In this document: in pieces, positions 1 through 10,624 of the stretch
Position numbering within the stretch: position 1 is the first letter of the stretch
Layout: the number at the start of each line of letters is the position of its first letter
Assembly: GCF_024494385.1 (NCBI RefSeq)
Contig: NZ_JAEVLT010000018.1
Span: 1 to 64,000 of the forward strand
DNA: 64,000 nucleotides
DNA from: Bacillus sp. EB600
GTDB lineage: Bacteria > Bacillota > Bacilli > Bacillales > Cytobacillaceae
Direction of reading: 5' to 3'
The notes under the pieces: model-generated
Databases searched by the model: none
Told to the model about the DNA's origin: nothing
What the model saw: only the letters and a program-made list of their open reading frames with translations
Program-made: the position numbers and the translations under genes

Positions 1-164
1 ATAAATTTTCAAAAAAAGACTTCAATGGTATAGTAAAAATTAATCCCTGGTTGTTAAATATTCTAAATCTCTTAGATTTATGTTTTTTATTATAATGACA
101 TGATACAACTGGAACAATATCAACATTTATATAAGAAAGTAGAAACTATAATCGAGGTGATTGT

Positions 165-269
165 GTGGAAATACGCCTTCTTGAGTACTTTGCTACACTT
201 TGTGAGGAGTTGCATTTAGAATTTTTAATAAAACAGTACCAAGACGCTATTCATTTAACCTTAAACTAG
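165..269 (+). pseudogene. LysR-family regulator N-terminal remnant
   Basis: A GTG-initiated frame reads VEIRLLEYFATLCEELHLE and then runs into unrelated residues and a stop after 34 codons. The first 18 or so residues match the usual start of LysR-type regulators (first helix of the winged HTH). The HTH itself and the effector domain are absent. A weak GAGGTG lies just upstream. It sits beside the thioesterase gene on the opposite strand, so it looks like the stump of a deleted divergent regulator. Only the short N-terminal match supports this. Confidence 0.55.
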
Positions 270-285
270 ATATTACGGAGAAAGT

Positions 286-323
286 GTCAGTCCCATAACG
301 CTTTAAATCGTTGGAGGACTGAC
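286..323. other. Stem-loop, GTCAGTCC/GGACTGAC
   Basis: An 8-bp perfect outer stem (GTCAGTCC with GGACTGAC) continues into CCA-AACG/CGTTGG around an 8-nt loop. It lies downstream of the thioesterase gene. No clean T-run follows on either strand, so it is not a textbook intrinsic terminator, though it may still end transcription from the minus-strand block. Confidence 0.5.
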
Positions 324-377
324 GTCTATTTCGTTCCTTTAAATTTATAATATTTTAACAGACGGCGGAATGACTCC

Positions 378-773
378 TTAGCTTAGATAAATGTATTCCT
401 CAAGTTTTTCTCGAATTTGCGATGAAATAGTTTCAGGCTTTTGTGATCCATAATTAAAGTTCACATAAACGGTACTTCCTTTTTCCCATAATTGTTTATT
501 TTGAAACAGTTCTTGATAGACAGTAAAACTTGTGTTTCCTATTTTTTTAATCCAAGTTTGAACTTCTACTTCTTTTCCATAGAAAAGTTGATGGAGATAA
601 TCAATGTTCATATTAACCAAAATGAGATTCCAGCTTTGAAAGGTTGAATCTGGAATAAATAATGAGTAGATTTCTTCTAGTCCAGCTTCAAGCCATACGG
701 GTACGGTTGTATTGCTAATGTGACCAGTTCCATTAGTCTCTGATAAACGTGGATTAATTTTTGTTTTATACAT
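378..773 (-). CDS. Acyl-CoA thioesterase, hotdog (4HBT/YbgC-like) family
   Basis: 131 residues, the usual single-hotdog length. The N-terminus has the family pattern ETNGTGHISN followed by PVWLEAG, where relatives normally read ETD-x-x-GH-NN. The Asp of that motif is therefore Asn here. The rest fits the fold: a central helix with W and E residues, then beta strands including VEVQTWIKKIGNTSF. A good RBS (GGGGGATTACA before ATG) fixes the start. It is the last gene of the minus-strand acyl-CoA block, 79 nt after the SDR gene, and probably hydrolyses short or branched acyl-CoA. The substrate cannot be told from the sequence, and the Asp-to-Asn change makes activity uncertain. Confidence 0.75.
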   Translation of the reverse strand: MYKTKINPRLSETNGTGHISNTTVPVWLEAGLEEIYSLFIPDSTFQSWNLILVNMNIDYLHQLFYGKEVEVQTWIKKIGNTSFTVYQELFQNKQLWEKGSTVYVNFNYGSQKPETISSQIREKLEEYIYLS

Positions 774-852
774 TGTAATCCCCCATTCTTTTGTCCAATT
801 TTACCTGTCTCCAGTCTAAGAAGTTTAAAAACATAGCCTGCCAAGAGATAGT

Positions 853-1593
853 TTAAAGTACCAATCCACCACCCACATTAATGACTTCACCTGTTATATA
901 TGAGGCTTCATCAGAGGCCAAATATGCAGTCATATTCGCTACATCAAAGGGATTTCCCACTCTGTTTAAGGGAATCTTAGTTATCATGATTTCCCTTGCT
1001 TTATCAGGAACCGATCTTGTCATATCCGTATCAATAAATCCCGGACAAATCACGTTACAAGTAATGTTATTTCTTGCTAATTCTCTGGATGCTGTTTTCA
1101 TCAAACCAATTACACCTGCTTTTGAAGCAGAATAATTTGCCTGACCATAGTTTCCTTGCCATGCTACCGAAGAAATGGATATAATTTTTCCAGATTCATT
1201 TTCTTTCATAATTTTAGCTGCCTCTTTCGTACATAAAAAAGTTCCAGTTAAATTTACATCTATAACCTGCTGCCAGTCTTCTAATGTCATTTTATACAAG
1301 GTTGAATCCCTGTTAATTCCGGCATTATTCACAAGAATATCTACAGTTCCGAACTTTTCAATTGTAAATTTAAAAAGATCCTTAACCTCAACTTCTTTCG
1401 CGATATTGGCGACGAATGATGCTGCTATGTACCCCTTTTGTGAGAATTCTTCCACTGTTCCTTTACATATATCCTCATTCATATCCACTACCACTACTTT
1501 AGCACCTTCTAAACAAAGTTTTTCAGCAATTCCCTTTCCAAGACCTCTCGCTGCCCCTGTTACAATCGCTACTTTATCTTGCAATTTTCTCAT
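853..1593 (-). CDS. SDR-family 3-oxoacyl-(CoA/ACP) reductase
   Basis: 246 residues, the classical FabG/PhaB size. The nucleotide-binding motif TGAARGLGKG is at residues 12-21, NNAG follows the fourth strand, and the catalytic Ser/Tyr/Lys set appears as ISSVAWQGNYGQANYSASK. The C-terminus GEVINVGGG is typical. GAGAGGT precedes the ATG. Because the genes beside it handle acyl-CoA esters, it more likely reduces or oxidises a 3-oxo/3-hydroxyacyl-CoA than serving as the housekeeping FabG. That assignment is inferred from context. Confidence 0.85.
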   Translation of the reverse strand: MRKLQDKVAIVTGAARGLGKGIAEKLCLEGAKVVVVDMNEDICKGTVEEFSQKGYIAASFVANIAKEVEVKDLFKFTIEKFGTVDILVNNAGINRDSTLYKMTLEDWQQVIDVNLTGTFLCTKEAAKIMKENESGKIISISSVAWQGNYGQANYSASKAGVIGLMKTASRELARNNITCNVICPGFIDTDMTRSVPDKAREIMITKIPLNRVGNPFDVANMTAYLASDEASYITGEVINVGGGLVL

Positions 1594-1676
1594 TATCTTT
1601 TACCTCTCTAGTTATATTTTTCTAAAAAAAATTACAGTTACTTAGAAGTTCAAATTAATTTTCGGACATAAACCTT

Positions 1677-1753
1677 AAAAATGACCGCCTAACTTCCACT
1701 ACGCAGGTTATTACTGCGTAATGAAGGTCTGTTCAAGCAGGCCGGCCATTTTT
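1677..1753 (-). terminator. Long hairpin between the ACAD pseudogene and the SDR gene
   Basis: On the minus strand AAAAATGGCC pairs with GGTCATTTTT, with one G-U pair. An inner stem of CTGCGTA/TACGCAG flanked by CTTC/GAAG lies between them. The minus strand ends in a run of T. It would terminate transcripts from the upstream genes and separates them from the SDR/thioesterase pair. Confidence 0.6.
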
Positions 1754-1797
1754 ATGTCAGTCTTATAGTTTTGATCAATATACCAAGCTTTCAAATT

Positions 1798-2946
1798 TTA
1801 TAAATCCAGTTGTTTAGCAATGATATTTTTCATCACTTCTGTGGTTCCTGCATAAATACTAGCAACTGGAATATCTCGATATCGTCTGGCAATCTCATAC
1901 TCTTCCATATAGCCATACCCACCATGGAGATGAAGACATTCAGCAGCAACACGTTTTTCCATTTCACTAACCCACCACTTTGCCATGGACACTTCCTTAA
2001 CCAAATTTTCACCTTTCACGTGACGTATTGTAATTTGATTGATATAGGTCCTGCCAAGCTCTATCTCCGTTGCCTTTCTGCAATTTTAAATTGTGTATTC
2101 TGAAATTTACTAATCGGCTGTCCAAAAGCTTGACGTTGCTTAACATAATCCATTGTTAAACGCAGCATTTCTTCCGCCTCAATCTGGCACTGAATGGTCA
2201 CCACAAGACGCTCCTGCTGAAACTTATTCATCAAATGATAGAACCCTTTTCCTTCTTCTCCCAATAAATTAGAAACAGCAACTTTTGCATCCTCAAATAT
2301 TAGTTCACTGGTATTACCGCTATGCATCCCAATTTTCTCAAGTTTTTTCCCTCTTTTAAATCCTTCTGTGCCATTTTCCACTACAATTAAGCTGATCCCG
2401 CGATGAGCAGGTGCTGCTTTAGGGTCTGTTTTGCAAACAACAATGGCTAAATCGGCCATTCCCCCATTTGTAATAAACGTTTTTTCTCCCTTTTAAAATA
2501 TAATAGTCTCCTTCTCTTCTAGCAGTCGTTTTAATCCCTGCTAAATCCGAACCCGCGCCTGGCTCTGTCATAGCAATCGATGTAATTTTCTCTCCGCTGA
2601 TACAGCCAGGTAGCCATTTCCGTTTCTGCTGATCAGTCCCTAAAGCAGCGATATACGGGGTAACGATTTCTGAATGTAAACATACGCCACTCCCCAAGCC
2701 TTGACCAACTCTCTCTAATTCCTCTATTAAAATCATTGAATAGGAAAAATCCAACCTAAGCCCACCGTATTCTTCATCTACCCAAGGGCAAAGAAACCCA
2801 TTCTCCCCCAGCTTTAACCAGAACTCTCGAGGAATTTCCCGTGCTCTTTCCCATTCTTCATAAAAGGGGAAAGCATCTTTCTCCAGCATTTTTCGCAAAG
2901 ACTTTCGAAACATCACATGATCATCAATAAAGATAGATGTTTGCAT
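1798..2946 (-). pseudogene. Acyl-CoA dehydrogenase, two frameshifts
   Basis: Three frames together make a full-length acyl-CoA dehydrogenase of about 380 residues. The N-terminal part is in one frame (MTEPGAGSDLAGIKTTARR, the FAD/substrate-site signature). Near 2492-2500 an extra G in an AAAAGGGAGAAAAAA stretch shifts into the frame reading GEKTFITNGGMADLAIVV. Near 2054 a missing base shifts back into EIELGRTYINQ and then LHLHGGYGYMEEY. The catalytic-loop region SIYAGTTEVMK is present with Ala where EGT is usual. The shifts lie in or next to homopolymers, so sequencing error is possible. As given, the gene cannot make one protein. It follows icmF by 59 nt. Confidence 0.85.
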
Positions 2947-3005
2947 ATTTAATTTGACCTTTCTTTTTATTAAATAGAGAATTTAACAATTTTATTTGGT
3001 TATTC

Positions 3006-6000
3006 CTACACATTCCTGCGATATTGCCCTCCGACTTCATACAAGGCTTCTGTAATTTGACCTAAGGATGCTACCTTGACACTTTCCATTAATTCTTCAA
3101 AAATATTGCCGTTTTGAAGAGCCACTTGTTTCAATTTTTGCAGGGCACTTGGACATGTCTCTTTGTTTCTGCCCTGGAATTCACGGAGATTTCGAATTTG
3201 CGTTTCTTTTTCTTCCTCTGTCGAACGGGCTAATTCAATTTCATAAGCGGTTTCTTCTGCATTTGGATTGATAAATGTATTGACACCAATAATCGGTAAT
3301 TCTCCAGAATGTTTCTTATGTTCATAGAAAAGGGATTCTTCTTGAATTTTTCCACGCTGATACTGTGTTTCCATTGCCCCTAAAACGCCACCTCGATCAT
3401 TGATCCGTGAAAATTCAGCTAATACCGCTTCTTCAACCAGATCTGTAAGCTCATCAATAATAAAGGCTCCTTGCAGCGGGTTTTCATTTTTTACGATCCC
3501 CAATTCTTTATTGATGATCATCTGGATGGCCATTGCCCTTCTCACTGAATTTTCTGTCGGTGTGGTAATCGCCTCATCGAATGCGTTCGTATGCAGGGAG
3601 TTACAGTTATCGTAGATAGCAACCAAAGCTTGTAATGTCGTACGGATATCATTAAAGTCCATCTCTTGGGCATGAAGCGAGCGTCCTGATGTCTGGATAT
3701 GATATTTCAGCTTCTGGCTCCGTTCATTCCCGCCATACTTATTTTTAATGATCGTTGCCCAAATCCTCCTGGTGACGCGTCCCATTACCGTATATTCCGG
3801 ATCTAACCCGTTACTGAAAAAATAAGAAAGGTTTGGTGCAAAATCATCAATATGCATGCCCCGGCTCAGATAATATTCTACAAACGTGAAACCATTTGCC
3901 AGCGTAAACGCTAATTGCGAAATGGGATTAGCCCCCGCTTCAGCGATATGGTAGCCGCTTATACTAACCGAATAGTAGTTGCGGACTTTATGATCAATAA
4001 AGAATTGTTGAATGTCCCCCATCATCTTGAGGGCAAATTCTGTGGAGAAGATACAGGTATTCTGGCCTTGGTCTTCTTTTAAAATGTCCGCTTGCACGGT
4101 GCCTCTGACGGTTTGCAGCGTCCATACCTTAATATTTTCAAATTCCTCTTCGTTCGGCTGGCGCCCGTTTTTCTCCACAAATTTTTCAACCTGCTGATCG
4201 ATGGCTGTATTCATGAACATCGCCAGAATAATCGGCGCAGGCCCATTAATGGTCATCGACACACTGGTGGATGGGTGGCAAAGGTCAAACCCTTTGTAAA
4301 GCTTCTTCATATCATCCAATGTACAGACACTCACACCGCTGTTGCCAATTTTCCCATAGATATCCGGACGGTAGTCCGGGTCCTGCCCGTATAAAGTGAC
4401 ACTGTCAAAGGCGGTAGACAGCCGTTTGGCCTCATCATTTTGGCTGAGAAAATGAAAACGGCGGTTCGTCCGCTCCGGAGTCCCTTCACCGGCAAACTGG
4501 CGCTTCGGATCTTCACTGGTCCGTTTGAATGGAAACACCCCTGCTGTATATGGGAAATAACCAGGCAGGTTTTCTTTTAATCGCCAGCGGAGAATTTCCC
4601 CTGGATCCTCAAATTTAGGGACACTCACCCGCGGAATTTTATTTCCAGACAATGACTCGGTATACAATGGAGTAACCACTTCTTTATCCCGAACCTTTGT
4701 GACCAGTTGATTTTGCTGGTAGGATTTGCGAATTTCCGGCCACTCTTCCACCATTTTTTTACACTCTGGATCGATCTTGCCTTCGTATAGAGAGATCATT
4801 TCATCGAGTTTTGCTGAAAAGATTTCTGCTTCTTCTTTCGTCACGATGTTCCCGTTTTCACTCTCAATCAAGGCCTTCGTTCCCCGAAGCTGGTACCACT
4901 TACGAACCAGATTAACCTGTTCATCCGTGAACTTCCGATATTGATAAACAGATTGGACGATTTCCCCTAAATACCCGGTACGATTTGGAGGAATAATTAA
5001 ATTTTGCTTCGTTACTTTTTGGATGTTGCTATCATAGGTAGTCGGCCAGCTGCCGTCGGACTTTTCTTCTACCTTCTTCATTAGATTGGCAAAAAGGACA
5101 TTCGTTCCGGGATCATTAAATTGGCTTGCAATTGTACCAAAAACAGGCAATTTTTCGTCAGGGATTTCAAACAGCTGACGGCTGCGCTGATACTGCTTGC
5201 GGACGTCACGCAAAGCATCCTCTGATCCGCGGCGTTCAAATTTGTTAATGACAATAAGATCAGCAAAATCAAGCATGTCGATTTTTTCAAGCTGAGATGG
5301 AGCTCCAAATTCACTCGTCATGACATACATAGACAAATCACAAATCTCAACAATTTCGGAATCCCCTTGTCCGATACCGCTCGTTTCAATGATGACGAAA
5401 TCATATCCGGCTGCTTTCACAATATTAATCGCTTCTTTTGTTGCCCGACTTAACTCGGACTTTGATCCGCGGGTAGCTAGACTCCTCATATAAACGCGGG
5501 GGTTGTTGATCGCATTCATCCGAATCCGGTCACCTAACAATGCTCCTCCTGTCTTCATCTTGGAAGGATCAACCGATATAATGGCAATGGAACGTTCCGG
5601 GAATTGATCAAGATATCGGCGTACGAGTTCATCCGTCAGAGAGCTTTTCCCCGCTCCCCCTGTTCCGGTAATTCCCAAAACTGGGACCATGGGAGCTTCC
5701 ACATGTAACTGTTCTAACGCTGCTGAAACTTTTTCTTCTTCTTGATTCTTGCCTAGCTTTTCTTCAGCAAAGGTGATTAATTTAGCAATGGACCCCCAGT
5801 TTTTCTCTTGTAAGCCGGCAATATCTTGTTCAAGTTGCTTGGGTGTTAGATGATCACATTCCCGAATCATATGATTAATCATGCCCTGCAACCCTAGTTC
5901 GCGGCCATCATCAGGGGAAAAGATTCTAGCAATCCCGTAACCATGCAATTCTTTGATTTCGGAAGGAACGATCACCCCGCCCCCGCCGGCAAAAATCTTA

Positions 6001-6281
6001 ATATGTCCTGCTCCTTGTTGTTGAAGCAAATCATACATATACTTTAAATATTCCACATGACCTCCCTGATAAGAGCTCATGGCAATTCCTTGTACATCTT
6101 CTTGAATGGCGGCATTTACCACTTCTTCTACAGAGCGGTTATGTCCCAAATGGATGACTTCGACACCCGAGTCCTGAAGAATGCGGCGCATAATATTGAT
6201 GGCCGCATCATGGCCGTCAAACAATGCCGAAGCTGTCACAAATCTAACATTATGTGTTGGGCGGAAAACTTCTGTCTCCAT
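3006..6281 (-). CDS. icmF: Fused isobutyryl-CoA mutase IcmF
   Basis: 1091 residues in the IcmF order. An N-terminal cobalamin-binding domain (DGHD at 22-25, the adenosylcobalamin His box) spans about residues 10-140. A MeaB/MeaI-type G-protein chaperone follows, with Walker [10 protein letters not shown] around 205-213. The TIM-barrel mutase domain occupies about 540-1091, with [18 protein letters not shown] and [15 protein letters not shown]. The family interconverts isobutyryl-CoA and n-butyryl-CoA using adenosylcobalamin, and the fused GTPase protects the cofactor. The flanking acyl-CoA dehydrogenase, crotonases, hydroxyacyl-CoA dehydrogenase and thiolase would oxidise the butyryl-CoA product. 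RBS AGGTG precedes the ATG, 24 nt from the upstream dehydrogenase gene. Methylmalonyl-CoA mutase is a less likely alternative, because that enzyme is not fused to the G-protein. Confidence 0.95.
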   Translation of the reverse strand: METEVFRPTHNVRFVTASALFDGHDAAINIMRRILQDSGVEVIHLGHNRSVEEVVNAAIQEDVQGIAMSSYQGGHVEYLKYMYDLLQQQGAGHIKIFAGGGGVIVPSEIKELHGYGIARIFSPDDGRELGLQGMINHMIRECDHLTPKQLEQDIAGLQEKNWGSIAKLITFAEEKLGKNQEEEKVSAALEQLHVEAPMVPVLGITGTGGAGKSSLTDELVRRYLDQFPERSIAIISVDPSKMKTGGALLGDRIRMNAINNPRVYMRSLATRGSKSELSRATKEAINIVKAAGYDFVIIETSGIGQGDSEIVEICDLSMYVMTSEFGAPSQLEKIDMLDFADLIVINKFERRGSEDALRDVRKQYQRSRQLFEIPDEKLPVFGTIASQFNDPGTNVLFANLMKKVEEKSDGSWPTTYDSNIQKVTKQNLIIPPNRTGYLGEIVQSVYQYRKFTDEQVNLVRKWYQLRGTKALIESENGNIVTKEEAEIFSAKLDEMISLYEGKIDPECKKMVEEWPEIRKSYQQNQLVTKVRDKEVVTPLYTESLSGNKIPRVSVPKFEDPGEILRWRLKENLPGYFPYTAGVFPFKRTSEDPKRQFAGEGTPERTNRRFHFLSQNDEAKRLSTAFDSVTLYGQDPDYRPDIYGKIGNSGVSVCTLDDMKKLYKGFDLCHPSTSVSMTINGPAPIILAMFMNTAIDQQVEKFVEKNGRQPNEEEFENIKVWTLQTVRGTVQADILKEDQGQNTCIFSTEFALKMMGDIQQFFIDHKVRNYYSVSISGYHIAEAGANPISQLAFTLANGFTFVEYYLSRGMHIDDFAPNLSYFFSNGLDPEYTVMGRVTRRIWATIIKNKYGGNERSQKLKYHIQTSGRSLHAQEMDFNDIRTTLQALVAIYDNCNSLHTNAFDEAITTPTENSVRRAMAIQMIINKELGIVKNENPLQGAFIIDELTDLVEEAVLAEFSRINDRGGVLGAMETQYQRGKIQEESLFYEHKKHSGELPIIGVNTFINPNAEETAYEIELARSTEEEKETQIRNLREFQGRNKETCPSALQKLKQVALQNGNIFEELMESVKVASLGQITEALYEVGGQYRRNV

Positions 6282-6305
6282 CTTTTAGCACCTGCCTTAA
6301 TCTAT

Positions 6306-7451
6306 TTATTTATTACTTAATAGTTTCCCTGCAATGACCAAACGTTGAATTTCGTTTGTTCCCTCATAAATTTGTGTAATTTTGGCATCTCGCATAAACC
6401 GTTCGACCGGGTAATCTTTGGTATACCCGTAGCCTCCGAAAATTTGCACCGCTTCTGTTGTCACCTTCATCGCCGTATCACTGGCAAATAGTTTTGACAT
6501 CGCTGACTCTTTTCCATATGGCAACCCATTCGACTCAAGCCATGCCGCTTGGTAGGTTAATAGGCGGGATGCTTCAATTGCCGTTGCCATATCTGCCAGT
6601 TTGAAAGAGATGCCTTGATTCGCGGAAATCGGCTTGCTGAATTGCTGCCGTTCTTTCGCATACCCTACAGCTGCGTCTAATGCCCCTTGGGCAATCCCAA
6701 CCGCCTGTGCTGCAATGCCGTTTCGACCACCATCCAAGGTCATCATCGCCACTTTAAAGCCTTCCCCTTCTTTACCCAGCACATTTTCCTCCGGTACATG
6801 GCAGTCTTCAAAGATGATTTCCGCGGTCGGTGAAGACCGGATTCCCATTTTCTTTTCTTTTTTTCCTATTGAAAAACCAGGAAAATCTTTTTCGATAATA
6901 AAAGCGGTGATCCCATTCTTTTTCGAAGTTGGATCGGTTGTCGCGAAAACGATATACATATCCGCAATCCCCGCATTGGTGATAAAAATTTTTGAGCCGT
7001 TTAAAATATACTCACTCCCTGCTTTGCGGGCGGTAGTTTTCATCCCACCTGCATCGGAACCAGAGCCCGGCTCTGTTAAGCCGTAAGCACCAATTTTTTC
7101 CCCTTGTGCCATCGGTTTTAAGTATTTTTGTTTTTGTTCTTCCGTACCAAATTTATAGACAGGCCAGCCTGCTAAAGAAGTATGGGCAGAAAGGGTAACA
7201 CCTGTTGATGCGCATACACGTGACAATTCTTCTACCGCTATACAGTACGATACATAGTCACTGCCGATGCCGCCGTATTCTTCCGGCCATGGAATCCCTG
7301 TCAAACCCAGCTCGGCCATTTTTTGAAAAATCTCCCGATCAAAGCGTTCTTCTTCATCGCGTTCTTCCGCTGTTGGTGCAATTTCGTTTCCGGCAAAATC
7401 CCGCACCATTTTTCGGATCATTTCATGCTCTTCTGATAATCGAAATTGCAT
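6306..7451 (-). CDS. Short-chain acyl-CoA dehydrogenase
   Basis: 381 residues, full length. Both family signatures are present: [18 protein letters not shown] around residue 125 and [23 protein letters not shown] near 340. The catalytic base is Glu363 in YEGTNEIQR, the position used by butyryl/medium-chain enzymes. It oxidises an acyl-CoA to the 2-enoyl-CoA, passing electrons to ETF. A GGGGATG RBS supports the start. Its place between icmF and the crotonase/hydroxyacyl dehydrogenase/thiolase genes suggests butyryl-CoA or isobutyryl-CoA as substrate. It resembles the B. subtilis MmgC type, but chain length cannot be settled from sequence. Confidence 0.92.
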   Translation of the reverse strand: MQFRLSEEHEMIRKMVRDFAGNEIAPTAEERDEEERFDREIFQKMAELGLTGIPWPEEYGGIGSDYVSYCIAVEELSRVCASTGVTLSAHTSLAGWPVYKFGTEEQKQKYLKPMAQGEKIGAYGLTEPGSGSDAGGMKTTARKAGSEYILNGSKIFITNAGIADMYIVFATTDPTSKKNGITAFIIEKDFPGFSIGKKEKKMGIRSSPTAEIIFEDCHVPEENVLGKEGEGFKVAMMTLDGGRNGIAAQAVGIAQGALDAAVGYAKERQQFSKPISANQGISFKLADMATAIEASRLLTYQAAWLESNGLPYGKESAMSKLFASDTAMKVTTEAVQIFGGYGYTKDYPVERFMRDAKITQIYEGTNEIQRLVIAGKLLSNK

Positions 7452-7589
7452 CGTAACATCCCCTATTGGAAAAAGTTCATTTTCTTCTCTGAAGTTCTCA
7501 ATCTATTATTTAGTGAATCTAATGATCGGCATTCATGCATTTTTTAGAAAAGAAACCAGCTCATTTTCTCCAGTATGTTTCACTAAAAT

Positions 7590-8360
7590 TCACTTAAATT
7601 GAGGAGCTCGTTTTTCATAAAAGGCATTAATCCCTTCTTCGTAATCTTCCGATTGCATCAGAAGGGCTTGAATCATATTTTCCTGTCCTAATACATCATC
7701 CCAGCTTAACTTAACCCCATGGTTCAACATCTGCTTTACGTATTTATTGCTTACCTGCGGTCCATTTAATATAAATTGAGAGAATTCAATCGCTTCCTCG
7801 AGGACATCCCCTTCGGTGATCCGATTAATGATCCCCCAATTTTTGGCTTCTTCTGCTGTCATGATTTTCCCGGTTAGGATCCATTCTTTCGCTAAGCTTA
7901 AAGGTACCCGTTCTGAAAGTAACTTCATTAAACCCAAGTCAGGGATGACACCCACATTGACAAAACTCAAACCAAACTTGGCAGACTTATTTGCAACAAT
8001 AAAATCAGAGGCAAGTGCCAGACTATAGCCCGCTCCTGCTGCAAATCCATGGACAGCGGACACGACATATTTATCGAGGTTTAGGATGGTTTTGGTTAAA
8101 GCCGAGGCTTTTTTCATATACGCAAGCTTTTCATTTGCTTGTGATAAATTCTTCATCGTCTCTAAATCTCCGCCTGCACAAAATCCTTTTCCTTCACCCG
8201 ACACGATAATGACTTTCACATTTTCGTTTTTTCCAAGACTTTCTAAGTTATGTGTGAATGATTCAACTAAATCATTGGACAATGAATTGAGTTTCTCCGG
8301 TCGATTTAGGCGAATGAATCCAATTCCATTTTCAATCTTTATTAATGTCGCTTCATTCAT
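7590..8360 (-). CDS. Enoyl-CoA hydratase/isomerase (crotonase fold)
   Basis: 256 residues. Crotonase features are the N-terminal IRLNRPEKLNSL, the oxyanion-hole segment VHGFAAGAGYSLALASD, and NVGVIPDLG in place of the usual EVGLGIIPGYGG. The two hydratase glutamates are thus not both present: the first site reads AGAGYSLA and the second VGVIPDLG, which keeps only an Asp. This pattern is closer to isomerases (PaaG type) than to true hydratases. The ATG at 8360 has AGGCAGGTGATC at good spacing, better than the upstream in-frame GTG. It starts 16 nt after the hydroxyacyl-CoA dehydrogenase gene and so is co-transcribed with it. Confidence 0.88.
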   Translation of the reverse strand: MNEATLIKIENGIGFIRLNRPEKLNSLSNDLVESFTHNLESLGKNENVKVIIVSGEGKGFCAGGDLETMKNLSQANEKLAYMKKASALTKTILNLDKYVVSAVHGFAAGAGYSLALASDFIVANKSAKFGLSFVNVGVIPDLGLMKLLSERVPLSLAKEWILTGKIMTAEEAKNWGIINRITEGDVLEEAIEFSQFILNGPQVSNKYVKQMLNHGVKLSWDDVLGQENMIQALLMQSEDYEEGINAFYEKRAPQFK

Positions 8361-8376
8361 GCAGATCACCTGCCTT

Positions 8377-9222
8377 TTAGTATTGATAAAATCCCTTGCC
8401 TGTCTTCCTGCCTAAATGTCCGGCACGAACCAGCTTTTTCAATAATGGACATGGACGGTATTTACTGTCAGATGTCTCTGTGTATAATGTTTCGATGACA
8501 AACAGTAAGGTGTCTAAGCCAATAAGGTCCGCTAGAGCAAGAGGCCCGATTGGATGGTTGGCTCCCAATTTCATGCCTTCATCAATATCCTCAGCACTGG
8601 CCGTTCCCTCTGCGAGCACAAAAATTGCTTCATTGATCATCGGAACCAAAATTCGATTAACGGCAAATAATGGTGCATCCCGTACCGTTATTCCTTTTTT
8701 GCCAAACTTCTCAACCAATTGCTTAATCTCTTCATAAGTTTCGTTGGATGTTTCCTGCCCGCGGACAATCTCTACCAGCTTCATCACGGGTACCGGATTG
8801 AAAAAATGCATTCCAATCACTTGAGAGGGACGGTTTGTGCAGTTGCCGAGTTCAGTAACACTTAACCCTGATGTATTGGAGGCAAAAATCGTGTTCGGTC
8901 TGCATACAGCATCAAGCCTTCGGAGCAATGATTTTTTGCTCTCCATGTTTTCAATGATCGCTTCGATGACAATATCCGCTTTTGCCAGTTCTTCAATATG
9001 AATCGTTCCCTGTATACGTCCGAGCGTTTGCTCCGCTTCCTCGCTGGAAAGTTTTCCTTTTTCAACAGACCGGTTTAGATTTCGCCGAATGTTATCAAGT
9101 CCTTTTTGTATAAAACTTTCCTTAACATCCTGCAGAATCACTTGATACCCTGCAGCTGCGACTGTCTGAGCTATTCCATTCCCCATCGTTCCTGCACCGA
9201 TTACACCAATTAACTTTTCCAT
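8377..9222 (-). CDS. 3-hydroxybutyryl-CoA dehydrogenase
   Basis: 281 residues from the ATG at 9222, which has GTGAGGG eight bases upstream. The Rossmann motif GVIGAGTMGNGIA is at the N-terminus. The dimerisation/catalytic region has SNTSGLSVTEL and the His motif HFFNPVPVMKLVEIV. The C-terminal domain ends with GHLGRKTGKGFYQY. These are the hallmarks of the Hbd/MmgB family, which oxidises (S)-3-hydroxybutyryl-CoA with NAD(P). It follows the thiolase gene by 39 nt and precedes the crotonase gene by 16 nt, making a compact beta-oxidation operon. Confidence 0.93.
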   Translation of the reverse strand: MEKLIGVIGAGTMGNGIAQTVAAAGYQVILQDVKESFIQKGLDNIRRNLNRSVEKGKLSSEEAEQTLGRIQGTIHIEELAKADIVIEAIIENMESKKSLLRRLDAVCRPNTIFASNTSGLSVTELGNCTNRPSQVIGMHFFNPVPVMKLVEIVRGQETSNETYEEIKQLVEKFGKKGITVRDAPLFAVNRILVPMINEAIFVLAEGTASAEDIDEGMKLGANHPIGPLALADLIGLDTLLFVIETLYTETSDSKYRPCPLLKKLVRAGHLGRKTGKGFYQY

Positions 9223-9261
9223 TTCTCGATCCCTCACTTTTAGACTTATTGTTTTTTCGTT

Positions 9262-10440
9262 TTATAGCGCTTCCACAATCATTGCGGCTGCAGGTCCACC
9301 GCCTGCACATAGAGATGCACAGCCATACTTAGAACCGCGACGCTGCATTTCATAGATTAACGTAGTCAGCAATCTGGCTCCCGTACAGCCAACAGGATGA
9401 CCTAATGAAATTCCTGAACCATTTGCATTCACTTTATCCATCGGAATATTTAGTTCACGATTGACAGCTAAAAATTGGGATGCAAAAGCTTCATTTAGTT
9501 CCCAGTAATCAATATCATTCATTTGCAAGCCGGCAAATTGTAAAGCTTTATGAACTGCTGGAACAACCCCAATTCCCATTCTTTTAGGATCTACTGCAGC
9601 GGATGCGGAAGCGACGATTCTTGCTAGCGGCTTTAGTCCAAGCTCAATCGCCTTTTCCTTCGCCATTAGGATGACAGCTGCTCCGCCATCATTAAGGCTA
9701 GAAGCATTTCCGGCTGTTACGGTTCCTTCCTTTTTAAAAGCTGGCCGTAATTTGGACAACGTTTCGAAACTCGCGGCTGAATTGGGATGTTCATCATGAT
9801 CAATCGTTTTCGTTGCTCGTTTTGTCTTCACTTCAACAGGGGCAATTTCCTGTTTAAATTTTTCATTTTGAATGGCTTCACATGCCCTCTGGTGACTAAT
9901 GACTGAAAGTTCATCTTGTTCTTCACGGCTAATCTGATACTCCTCGGCAAGAGTTTCAGCGGTTACGCCCATGTGATAATCATTGAAAGCATCTACCAAT
10001 GCATCATTTAGTAAGGAGTCCACAATTGAACTGTCTCCCATCTTCAACCCCCCGCGAACCTTTGGTAACAGATACGGAACATTCGTCATACTTTCGTATC
10101 CAACTGCTGCTCCAATATCAATCTTGCCCAGTATGATATTTTGGGCGACGATTTCTACTGCCCTTAATGATGAAGGGCATTGTTGATTAATCGTGGAAGC
10201 AACCGTCTCAACCGAACAACCGGATCCTAAAGCGACTTGCCTCGCGGTATTGCCTTTACAACCAGCTTGATATATATGACCTCCCACCACTTCTTCAATT
10301 TGATTTGCTTCAATCCCGGATACTTCAATTGCTGCTTTTAAAGCGTGTACTCCTAAATCCACTGCAGTTAATTCTTTAAACGCTCCGAAATAATCACCAA
10401 TTGGTGTTCTTTTTGCACTAACAATAACAACTTCACGCAT
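9262..10440 (-). CDS. Acetyl-CoA acetyltransferase (thiolase)
   Basis: 392 residues from the ATG at 10440, preceded by GGAGGAATTAGCT. The nucleophile Cys88 lies in [14 protein letters not shown]. The NEAFASQ motif, the [10 protein letters not shown] His motif and the second catalytic Cys378 in CAGGGPAAA are all present. The protein condenses or cleaves acetoacetyl-CoA and closes the pathway formed by its neighbours. The active-site context reads QQCPSS rather than the common NKVCGSG, which places it in a less usual thiolase subgroup. MmgA-like is the nearest general description. Confidence 0.92.
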   Translation of the reverse strand: MREVVIVSAKRTPIGDYFGAFKELTAVDLGVHALKAAIEVSGIEANQIEEVVGGHIYQAGCKGNTARQVALGSGCSVETVASTINQQCPSSLRAVEIVAQNIILGKIDIGAAVGYESMTNVPYLLPKVRGGLKMGDSSIVDSLLNDALVDAFNDYHMGVTAETLAEEYQISREEQDELSVISHQRACEAIQNEKFKQEIAPVEVKTKRATKTIDHDEHPNSAASFETLSKLRPAFKKEGTVTAGNASSLNDGGAAVILMAKEKAIELGLKPLARIVASASAAVDPKRMGIGVVPAVHKALQFAGLQMNDIDYWELNEAFASQFLAVNRELNIPMDKVNANGSGISLGHPVGCTGARLLTTLIYEMQRRGSKYGCASLCAGGGPAAAMIVEAL

Positions 10441-10473
10441 AGCTAATTCCTCCATTTGATAAAAATAATATCT

Positions 10474-10492
10474 ATTCATTTTTTTAATGAAT
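10474..10492. promoter_or_regulatory. Palindrome ATTCATT-N5-AATGAAT upstream of thiolase
   Basis: A perfect 7-bp inverted repeat around TTTTT lies 34 nt upstream of the thiolase start, where a repressor site would be expected. The TetR gene of this cluster makes it a candidate operator. The half-sites resemble a FadR-type sequence read in the opposite orientation, and the AT-rich context means chance cannot be ruled out. Confidence 0.35.
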
Positions 10493-10624
10493 CAAAATCA
10501 AAATTTCTAACGTTCAATATACCTTCTAAACATCCTCTTTGTGCATTAGATGTAATGAAACAAATTAATTGTTTTTATAATACATTGAATATTCAGTTAT
10601 TTTAACATATACAAGAGATAGAAG

